NCBI GenBank assembly: GCA_038496445.1
Contig: JALMLS010000450.1
Span: 124,001-188,000, forward strand
Length of the DNA: 64,000 bases
DNA from: Trichosphaerium sp. ATCC 40318
Taxonomy: Eukaryota; Discosea; Flabellinia; Trichosidae
Direction: 5' to 3'
Every line of letters begins with the position of its first letter. Position 1 is the first letter of the stretch. Positions 56,092 to 64,000 of this stretch are shown here, piece after piece. The position numbers were made by a program, and so were the translations under genes. The notes beneath the pieces are model-generated. The model made no database searches and was not told the origin of the DNA. It saw nothing but the letters and a program-made list of their open reading frames with translations.

Positions 56092-56936
56092 ATTTTAGCA
56101 CACGTACAAAATTATTTTGGAAGGTTAAAATAACACCATCACGTGCCTCCATACAGTATTTTTTTTCGTTTTTTTTATTTTAATGCACGTTGCTTTGTAA
56201 CCTGTGGTGAGTAGTGTCTCTTCTTGGTCTGATCGCTTTCTTCACTATTGAAGTATACAAAGCTCTTCTATGGCCTTTTTTCATCTTTGGTGCTGTTATA
56301 GGCGTTCATGGCCTTTACAAATATTGGCAAGTCGATAAAATAAGGAAAAAAGCTTTGGACAAGCTTTACGGTGACATTGATGGGTTTATGAAATCTGAAC
56401 TAAAAAAGTTAAAACTGACACTAAAAGTATGCTGGATACTCGTTGGCATTGCTGCTTTTTGCACTGCTGCAGGTAATCGACTTCAAGAAAAAAAAGAAAT
56501 AGTTTACAATATTTTAGGTGTTTTGATGGCTGTACTTCTCGTTGTTAATCCAAACAATCAGGCATGGCGTAATGTACACGCTGTTGGTATAGGTAAGTTA
56601 ATAAAATATACAGTGTTAGTGGGATTAACGTTATTTCTCTAGGTGTTGCTTTAGACGGTGAGTGAGGACTAGTTTTCTGTGTTTTTTCTTCTTTTCCCAA
56701 CATTTACTCGGGCGTTAAAGTCCAGATCCCAATACAATACTTTGGCTAAAAGGTTTCTTTTAGGTATTTATGTTGTTATCACCTACGTTATGAGAGAACA
56801 AAGGACCAATAGATACGCAACTTATCTTGTTACACAAACACATAGTAATATTTTTGAATATCCTGAAGATAGAAGCAATGGCGTAGATGATAACGAGCTT
56901 CACAGCTTATCTTCTGTATCAGTTGTATCAATATAA
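56092..56936 (+). CDS. Four-helix membrane protein, copy 2
   Basis: Paralogue of the gene at 32,549-33,233. The main exon begins with a hydrophobic stretch (LLGLIAFFTIEVYKALLWPF), then IFGAVIGVHGLYKYWQVDKI and a helical cytosolic loop (DIDGFMKSELKKLKL). A third membrane segment (VCWILVGIAAFCTAAG), a fourth (NILGVLMAVLLVVNP) and a final exon with GIYVVITYVMREQ follow, before an acidic tail ending SLSSVSVVSI. No in-frame ATG precedes the hydrophobic exon, so a small first exon is needed. MSGMLYFST at about 56,092 followed by an intron ending at 56,212 is one candidate. Function is unknown. Confidence 0.55.
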
Positions 56937-57129
56937 AATAAACATGAATTTCATGTAAATGCTTTATTGGACAAAATAGCATACAACTCATCATCCTATG
57001 TTCACTGCGTTTTATTTGCTAATCATTCAAGCTTTAAATAAAATAGACCTACTTCCACGTGCTAGTTGGTTTCAAAGTATAATTACAGGTTTATTGTTTT
57101 GTGTTTGCTAATACAAGGGAGTTTACAAC
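56937..57129. other. Intergenic between convergent genes
   Basis: The short AT-rich spacer contains CACGTG near 57,057. No gene is seen. Confidence 0.4.
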
Positions 57130-59417
57130 CTACATCACGGAACACTTGGTTCCTGTAGCCTTGCTTGAAGATTTAGATGATGAAGAAGAAGATTTTCTGC
57201 TGAACGAAAGACGTCTTTTTTTAGGTGACTTCGCTGCTGTAGAAGAAGAAGGTGTTGAAATAGCAGTTGTAGTGTGACTTCTTGTTCGTGGTGATGCTTT
57301 AGATTTTGTTGGGTTTGACTTGTATTGAATCCATTTACCATCTTTTAGTTCGTATTGAGGTGTTGTTGCTGTGTCCTGTGTTAATAAATTGTTAGTATTG
57401 GAAATATGTACAAAATATGGAGTTTGTTTAAGGAGGTTTACCTTTGAAATATCGAACCAAGGTGCATTTGACCGGAGTGATTCTGTTGTAGTTTCTTTCT
57501 TCTTTTTTTCTGGATTTGGTTGTGCCAGTGTTTCGAAGATTACACCAAGCTCTTTGTTCATTTTACCTTCTTTTTCAATTTCAGCTTGGAAGGTTGCCTA
57601 ATCAAGTCAGTTAAAACCAAGAAAGGACATCAAACGGCGTAAAAAACCACTAAACAAAAACCGTTTTCAAAAAAAAATGGAACAAAAAGGTGTTTTCGTT
57701 GCTTACAAGTTGTTTTGGATCAGACTCGCGATAGCATATTGCCAAGAACATCTCAGTGATAAGCCCAAAGTTCTGAAAGTTTATTGAAACAGTTCCTGAA
57801 CGTGCTGAAAGCTCTTCATAGAAAGGAGCTGCCTGAAGAAAAAAATATTAATTTCAAGAAAATTCTCCATTGAACTATAACTAGGACATACTTGAGCTTG
57901 ATTGAGAGCTCTTACACCGTATACTTTAACACCCAAGTCGATCAAATCATCCTATTAAAAAAGTAAGTAAAAAGATGAAGAAACAAGTTGTTTTGCTTTT
58001 GTCTTACCAACTCATCATGCCAATTTATCTTCTCTGTTGTGTAGGATGGAGGGTGTGGATAACAATCTCCAATAACGACAAAGGCCTTTGATGAGTCTTC
58101 TGTCCAATCAAACGTCTTTGCTACTCTATAAACGAAGACATAAACATCAAGAGCTACAAGAAACATAGGAAAAAAATTTACGTACTGAAGAGCAAGCTCG
58201 TATGCTTCAGGTGCATCTCCACCTCCAGTTCTGTTTACACCATTTACAAATTTGACAATTTTATCAGCGTCAGTGCAGAGATCACATGTTTCAATAACGT
58301 ATGTGCTCTGAGCATCACAGAAATCGCCATGAGCGATGATACCGATGCGGATGTTATCAATATCTATAATTTCTGTTAGATATCGTTTCGAAAGTGGGTA
58401 CTTTTACCTTTTATCAAACGCTTGACAGTCTCGCTTACTTGTTTTCTTACTTCTGCAAGACAAGCATACATTGATCCAGTTGTATCAAAACTAAAAACAA
58501 TCTCAACGTTCGATGACTCAGCGTCCTATTCAAAAAAGTTAAGTTGTTGTTTGTTTGGTGTTCAAAGGAGAATTATCTAAGAAACTTACCACAACGAAGC
58601 TTGTCAATAAGTCTTCTTTAGTGGCATCATCTAGTGGTGCTCCTGGAGTTACGGCCGCTGTCTTTTTAGGGGCAGGAGGTGCAACACCAGCCTCAGCTGT
58701 GAGTTTGTCTTCGTTCTTAAAAGAAATGAGTGTTGGGATTTTTTTGACAATAGAAAAAGTGTACATTAATTTTAGCAGCTTTAATAGATTGATTGTCATT
58801 TAATACTGTCCCACAGCTCTTTTTAAGTATTGGGGGATATTTTTGCATTGCTGCATCGCCAGGATAAGCCTTTTGAACAAGTCTACACATCGTTACAAAC
58901 GTAAAACAAAAAAAGTAAATGTACTTTTTTACAGATGCAATATTTGTGCCACGAGTTGATGGAATTTCAATCTCTTTAGCGTTACCATTGTACACAACAT
59001 AAACAGTTATAGGTGGTACAGGTTGAAGCTTAATAGTAGATTCCTAAACGAGATAAGCAACGATTTGAAAAGAAAACAAAAAAAAAAAGATTTTCAGCGA
59101 AAAACGAAGAAAAAAACGTACTGTTTGAATACCCATTTCGCTCAATTTGCCCTTTCGTATTTGATCACCTCTATGTACCAATATATAATCGCCTAACGAA
59201 CGATCTGTCTTGTTTATTTTTCTTTTAAGAGATGCAACGGTCTCTTCAGGCTAAAAAACACAGTCAACGACAACTATGGAACGACACAAAGGATGAGAGA
59301 GCACTTATATCATCAACCGATGGTTTAATGGCAAAAGAAAAAAGTTGAGAAACGCACACTGATGGAAACAGGGAAGCTCTTTCCAAAGTGCGTTTTAATA
59401 AAGATAGATGTTTCCAT
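57130..59417 (-). CDS. Ubiquitin-like / von Willebrand A / CAAX protein
   Basis: About a dozen exons. The first two join as METSIFIKTHFGKSFPVSIS plus PEETVASLKRKINKTDRS and LVHRGDQIRKGKLSEMGIQT, closely following the ubiquitin fold order (MQIFVKT...TIENVKAKI...LIFAGKQLEDG). A second region (VYVVYNGNAKEIEIPSTRGT) may be another such domain. The centre is a VWA-type domain with a DTTGSM metal-site motif, HGDFCD, and GGGDAPEAYE before a TFDWTED helix. This form is seen in VWA proteins of amoebae, including those fused to alpha-kinases. The C-terminus is basic and Ser-rich, ending in the CAAX box CSVM, which predicts farnesylation. The protein should be membrane-tethered in the cytosol. It has no kinase domain. 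Function is unknown. Confidence 0.8.
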
Positions 59418-59965
59418 TCTTTGTGTATTAGGTTGCTGTTACGGTTGTTGTGGTTATGACAGTTTATGGTTTCTGAAAACTATTTTGGTACCGTTATTTT
59501 TAGTATTTCTCTGAACGGCATTAATCTTTCGCCGTAGCTTAGTTGTTTGTTAGTTTAACAACAGTTAAATTGCCTAATACGCATATAATTTACCTAATTG
59601 ATGTAGTGGCATCGTTATTAGCCAAACTGCGCTAAGAGTGAAAAAAAACTTCATGCAACGTCAGTCCGCGTTCATATATTCTTAGTTGTACGTTAATCGC
59701 CTCTATAATACAAAAACCGGCGCGAAAAACCACAAAGGAGAAAATAGCGTTCAGTTTACGCCATGCGACTGCATACATCATTATTGGTTGACAGTGGCGA
59801 CTCCTAGGTGTTAATCATGCCCAAACTAAGTCTTTTGCCAACAGAAATCAAAAGTAAGTACAGGAAGATGTTAGAGCATCTTCAAAGCGCAACTTGCGCT
59901 ATTTAACAAGTTCCCAACCAGTTAAAACGAAAAATGAGTGCACATTGTTTTGTTAAATTGCGAGA
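59418..59965. other. Intergenic; possible F-box start fragment
   Basis: Around 59,818 a short frame MPKLSLLPTEIK followed by a GTAAGT donor looks like the first exon of an F-box gene, but no continuing exon is found before the GH25 gene. Nothing else is supportable. Confidence 0.35.
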
Positions 59966-60970
59966 ATGTCATTAACCGTTACAACGCTACTTCTCTGTTT
60001 CTTTTGTATTGCTTTCGCTCAGACATTGTTTGGCGTTGATGTGTCACAGGTAATAAGAGCAATCTAATAAGACAAAATAAAAAACCCATTAACTCTTTTG
60101 TTTTTCATTTAGCCTGTCAGTCACGCTGATTTCTCATGCTTGAAGACTAAAGGCAATGATTTTGCCATCGTTAGGGTACGAGACTAAACAAAAGAACTTT
60201 CCAATCACCTTTACTTCAGGCTTATCGTTCCACTGGAGCTCCTGACCCAGCAGCATCACGTACTAGAACATTTTATTATTTTGGATACCTTTAAAAAAAT
60301 GACACTAAAAATCACGTGATAGCTACCATCGCAGCCGCTAGAGCAGCTGGAATCAATTATGTAGATGTTTACTTATTTCCTTGCCCAAAATGTGGTGATG
60401 GCGCTAGTCAAGTATCTAGTATGGTAAGTGCTCTTGGCGCTTCCAAATACGGCGTGATTTGGCTTGATATTGAAGGACCTCAAGTACGTTTTTGAAGTGA
60501 TTGTAATTTCAACTTGGTTTTATTACTGGCAGTGTCTCAAAATGCTTTTTATTATTAGTACTGGCTTTCCTCTGCGTCTGAGAACCAACAATTTATGAGC
60601 GAGCTTGTATCTGGATGTTCTAGTTCTGGCCACAAATGCGGTATTTACAGTTCAAAATCGCAGTGGACAGAAATATTTGGATCATCATACACAGCATATG
60701 GTGACCTCCCTTTGTGGTACGTATATTACTTTTTACAATAAAGTGACACTGTACAGGTATGCCCACTATGACGATAACCCATCGTTCTCAGACTTTGAAC
60801 CTTTTGGAGGTTTTACCAAACCAAGCATGAAGCAGTACAAAGGTAACTGATTTCTTCCTTTTTTTCTTCTTTTTTGGTTTCTAATAGCACGTGCATGTCT
60901 AACTCTCAAACAAGGTGATGCAACTGTTTGTGGGGTTGGTGTAGATTTAAATTGGTACTCAGATGCTTAA
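59966..60970 (+). CDS. GH25 lysozyme-like secreted glycosidase
   Basis: About seven exons. Signal peptide MSLTVTTLLLCFFCIAFAQ, then FGVDVSQPVSHADFSCLK (first catalytic-barrel strand with the family's G.D.S motif). Next come FAIVRAYRSTG, AARAAGINYVDVYLFPCPKC, GVIWLDIEGPQ (the D-x-E catalytic pair), HKCGIYSSKSQWTEIFGSSY and LPLWYAHYDDNPSFSDF. The last exon ends GVDLNWYSDA. GH25 enzymes cleave muramic-acid glycan in bacterial walls; amoebae use them against ingested bacteria. The enzyme would act in phagosomes or outside the cell. The length (about 215 residues) fits a single-domain member. Confidence 0.88.
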
Positions 60971-61087
60971 TTTATAGCCAATAAAGGTCGTTGTCAGATA
61001 TTCACTGAACAACTCGAAGAAACTTGCTTCTCCTTCCGTTTTCTCTTTGACCCCGGTGATAAACTGCCTGCTCTAATACACATACAA

Positions 61088-61162
61088 GCTTCTGTAGCTC
61101 AGTTGGTTTAGAGCGCACGACTGTTAATCGTGAGGTCGTAGGTTCGATCCCTACCAGAAGCG
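61088..61162 (+). tRNA. tRNA-Asn (anticodon GTT)
   Basis: A 75-nt cloverleaf without intron. The acceptor stem GCTTCTG pairs with CAGAAGC, followed by discriminator G. The D-arm begins GCTCAGTTGGTTTAGAGC, and the anticodon stem-loop ACGACTGTTAATCGT has GTT at the apex. The T-arm is GTAGGTTCGATCCCTAC. A short T-run (tcctgttttt) follows as a Pol III terminator. Box A (TAGCTCAGTTGG) and box B (GGTTCGATCC) match the consensus. Confidence 0.95.
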
Positions 61163-61387
61163 TCCTGTTTTTATTTAGATTAAGTAAAGTATGCAAAGGT
61201 ATTCTCGCATAACCTTAATAAAACTACAACGCTGTAGCATTGGGAACAATACCCCCATAGCAAACAACGACAGTACACATCTACTAAATTCTACAAAGGC
61301 GGTATATTTTATTTACAGTGGCAAACTAAGTTACGCCTTTTTACACGTGCACAGATGATGTTTACAAACAACAGTTTACTGACGGAT
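61163..61387. other. Intergenic
   Basis: Short spacer containing CACGTG near 61,343. No gene is seen. Confidence 0.4.
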
Positions 61388-62132
61388 CTACCACTCCACA
61401 ATTGATAATTTTTTGATAATGAATGAGTCTGTTTTAGGGTTATTAGGAAATGCTAAAGTGATTTTATAATCATTTGATTTTTGTCCACATGCAGCTTTTA
61501 GCTCGGGCGTCATTGCAATTTTAATCTCATTACGCGCTTTGGCTGGACCAAAAAACCACGGACATGTGATTACAGGTGTATGTCCAAGTCGTACAAGGTG
61601 TTGCGCAACAAGCAGTGTGAATTCTGTTCCTGGAGATAGAGGAAATCAATAACTTTCCTTTAAAAAAAAACAAAGTGAAAGAATTGCCATTTTGACAAAA
61701 AACGTACCTGGCTCTACTGCTTTACTCTCAATCACGTTGATAAGCTTATATGTAGTAGAAGATAGACTATCACAGCAAATACGCCTTGATACGTTAGGAT
61801 CATGGGGCGGTGGTTTTGTGCATTCTATATTCTTTGTTAAAACAATTTTGCAATGCACAAAACAACGGAGTGTAGAATACCTAGTTCGACCTTATACTGC
61901 GTTCCCCATTGCCAATCAAACCCTTGAATGTTGTTAAACTCAATCCATTCGCCATCTGGTAATTGACGTCCTGATAACGCAAATTGCGTTGTCATACGCG
62001 TAGCTAATACCTATTGAACATGTAAATACGCCTGTTGGACTTGAAGTGTTAATTTAATTGTTAAATGACCTTATACGGCCTGAATTCGTATATGGCTGTA
62101 GTTACTAAACCGTTGGGCGCGTCTGTGCTCAT
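61388..62132 (-). CDS. DUF4377-like protein
   Basis: Four exons from the ATG at 62132 (MSTDAPNGLVTTAIYEFRPY). The middle reads LPDGEWIEFNNIQGFDWQWG then TQYK, matching the DUF4377 pattern of W..f...I.GF.y..G..Y. A cysteine pair and TTYKLINVIESKAVEPGT follow, like the family's domain end. A unique C-terminal part (FTLLVAQHLVRLGHTPVITC) ends with LSIVEW. DUF4377 proteins are mostly small secreted or lipoprotein domains in bacteria with unknown function. No signal peptide is obvious here, so localisation is unclear. A eukaryotic occurrence may reflect transfer from bacteria, but the gene has introns. Confidence 0.55.
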
Positions 62133-62739
62133 GGTTGTATTAGTTTTGCAAATATAGCTTTGTCATTTAAGTGAACAGCACAGTTTAGTCTTAAGCTTGC
62201 ACAGATTTGTAATTAATGTCAGCGAACTTACCAAACGATAAAGTGTATGGCTCTAATATGGCCTTAAATCGTTATTTAATTACAAACACTCACGTGTTGT
62301 GACTTATCTGGAGTGCTTCGACAGAACATTAAACTGAGAACCTGTAATGTATATAGCATCTGTTTACGATTCTATGTGTATCAACAAAGCACGTGCATTA
62401 TGATTGTTGTTGCTTCTTTTCACTGTTTTTTGACAACAAACAACTCCGACTTGCAAGAAAACAAACTTCTTTTCGGAGTCCAAAAAATTACTATTTCTGT
62501 CATCGAATTACATCATCTACTCAAAAAGGGATCTGGGTATGTTCAATTACATTTTGCAAGCTGTTTGCAGTCAACAAATATGGCAAAAAAACTGTTTCAA
62601 AAAAAAAGCGTTTAAATATAGTACGCAACCTTAAAAGGAGCTCTAGACGATAAACCATTGCAAACGAAACAATTGGGTGGTATTTGTTTTGGTTTCTAAA
62701 TCGGACCCATCTAAACGTTCTGCATTACCCTACTTTGGA
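62133..62739. other. Intergenic between divergent genes
   Basis: Overlapping frames of 86-100 codons at 62,313-62,653 on the plus strand have no recognisable family. CACGTG occurs near 62,290 and 62,390. It probably holds promoters for both flanking genes. Confidence 0.4.
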
Positions 62740-64000
62740 ATGATAAACGGGTGTCAGGACAGTTTTAGCGTGTTTTATGTAATATTACTCTTATCCGTTC
62801 TCTGCACTCACGTTACATGCCAAAACGCTTGTCAGGCGTATATACACAACTACGGGGGAAGGCCTAGATTATGTGACAGCATAATTGCAAATGGTACATT
62901 GATTGCTCTACAAAACAATACAATGGACGCTCTTTACACGTAAGTACTACTCAAAGGACAGCGAGTGCTCATACGCCATTTTTTTTTTTTTAATGAGTAA
63001 TGACTTTGTTTAATTTTTTCAAGAGATCCTTCGCGAATAGAACCCTTTATATCACTTGCATCAGCAGAATGTGTTGAAAATGGAGTGCCTTTCGTATGTG
63101 TATCTTCATTCAATCTATGTGGAACGGCGTCAGGTGCGTCAGACAAGTGCTTTTTTTCCGAGAATGGAAACTGTCTTTGATTTCTTGTTCGTTGCATTCA
63201 AATCGAGCTGATGGAACGTTAGAACCTATAAAACCGTGTGCAGATGATTGCAATATATTTATATCTAGTTGTGAATACGAGCTAAATCTGATAAACCTAC
63301 ATCCAGATTGTAATAGTACAGATTTAGTAAGCCAAATTTGTGATTCAAACACAACAACACCATTCAGTACGTACAAATCCTAGAACTTTTCTATTGTTCT
63401 TACTGTAACCAATAGATGGGTCAATATCTACACAATGTCCAGAACCTCTTTTTTTTGACTCTAGCGCATCAGGTGATGATCTTCAATGTTACACGTGTCC
63501 GCCACCATTTTTGAATAAAAAAAAATGGAAATCATTGAATAATCTTGCAATGTCCATATGTGGTATTGGTGCTGCTTTTCAGCTGTTCTCTCTTATAGTA
63601 GTTTGTACTAATAAATCGTACGTTATACAAAACGCCAACTTCTAGAACTTGCTTATTGTTCTTGAAGCTACTTTACTTTCACCTCACATTTTTGGCTTAT
63701 TTATATTGGTGATTCATTATTTGGCTCTATTCTTGGCATAGTCGCAGGTGGGTTGCAAGACAAGATTATATGTGAAAGTCCAGCTCGCTTGGCAGAGGCT
63801 TTATCTCATTGGCCATGCCTACTACAAGGTAAAGCTTCACTAAAATCAAAGCTCTTGCTCATATTGCTGTAAAGGGTTTTGTATGACATATATGACGACT
63901 CAGATATTTCTATGTTTTACAATGCACTCTGTAACGTTCGTTTATAGCTTACATACTAACAAACAAGCACTTAAAACGATAGATTTACCCATATACTACC
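62740..64000 (+). CDS. Frizzled/smoothened-like receptor, partial at window end
   Basis: The signal peptide region (MINGCQDSFSVFYVILLLSV) is followed by an extracellular cysteine-rich domain over several exons. Motifs include NACQAYIHNYGGRPRLCDSI, ECVENGVPFVCVSSFNLCGT and KPCADDCNIFISSCEYELN. A DDLQCYTCPPPFLNKKKWKS motif follows, then the first membrane helices (AMSICGIGAAFQLFSLIVVC and HFWLIYIGDSLFGSILGIVA). This matches the Fsl family of amoebozoan frizzled/smoothened-like GPCRs, which have the C.CP.P......W sequence just before helix 1. The gene runs off the right edge, so the remaining helices are not seen. Ligand and coupling are unknown. Its presence is the best single hint of an amoebozoan host. 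Confidence 0.7.

Noticed and set aside
1-64000. CRISPR array, bacterial operons or riboswitches
   Set aside because: Spliceosomal introns, eIF3g and a eukaryotic tRNA layout show this is eukaryotic nuclear DNA; no regularly spaced short repeats were found.

Overview
This window looks like nuclear DNA from an intron-rich, AT-rich protist, most likely amoebozoan-like. Almost every gene is split by very short introns of about 30-110 nt, typically GTACG/GTAAG...(T)TTAG. The gene set fits a free-living amoeba: eIF3g, two Ras GTPases, a frizzled/smoothened-like receptor, a Notum/pectin acetylesterase-like hydrolase, a GH25 lysozyme-like enzyme, a GT10 fucosyltransferase and several F-box proteins. 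The lineage is my inference from gene content; no marker here fixes a species. Exon joins were made by eye, so coordinates are locus spans from start to stop including introns.

Layout. 0.4-11 kb is a loose palindrome: two divergent copies of a surface-protein gene (1.0-3.4 kb plus; 8.2-10.4 kb minus) flank an F-box/MORN gene and an MFS transporter. 11.3-15.5 kb holds a gene with apparent frame breaks, a secreted cysteine-rich protein, and a rearranged inverted copy of the 2.6-4.4 kb segment (MORN pseudogene plus a surface-protein fragment). 16-22.2 kb has the Notum-like esterase, an F-box/LRR gene and a third surface-protein copy. 23.5-33.2 kb is a conventional gene stretch: a small membrane protein, the fucosyltransferase, a Ras, eIF3g, a CUE/coiled-coil/SKICH-like protein and a 4-TM protein.

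33.9-51.4 kb is dominated by a second, much cleaner palindrome. Two arms of about 4.8 kb (about 35.95-40.77 and 46.52-51.37 kb) carry near-identical mirror copies of a LamG-type membrane protein gene and a secreted-protein gene. The 5.7 kb loop holds a DWY-repeat/nuclease-like gene and an F-box-like gene whose predicted N-terminus copies the histone H3 tail. A decayed third LamG copy lies just outside the left arm. 51.4-64 kb has a second Ras, a six-repeat WDG protein, an F-box/SUKH gene, the 4-TM paralogue, a ubiquitin-like/VWA/CAAX protein, the GH25 enzyme, tRNA-Asn, a DUF4377-like protein and the start of the frizzled-like receptor.

Three themes link the genes. Surface and secreted protein genes are amplified as inverted or dispersed duplicates that differ in stalk length and decay state. 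At least five F-box-like proteins each carry a different partner domain, suggesting a varied SCF-type adaptor set. The palindrome CACGTG is strongly over-represented and sits just upstream of several start codons. The most unusual candidates are the H3-tail F-box gene, the CUE/SKICH protein, which resembles a selective autophagy receptor with its domains reordered, and the palindromes themselves.
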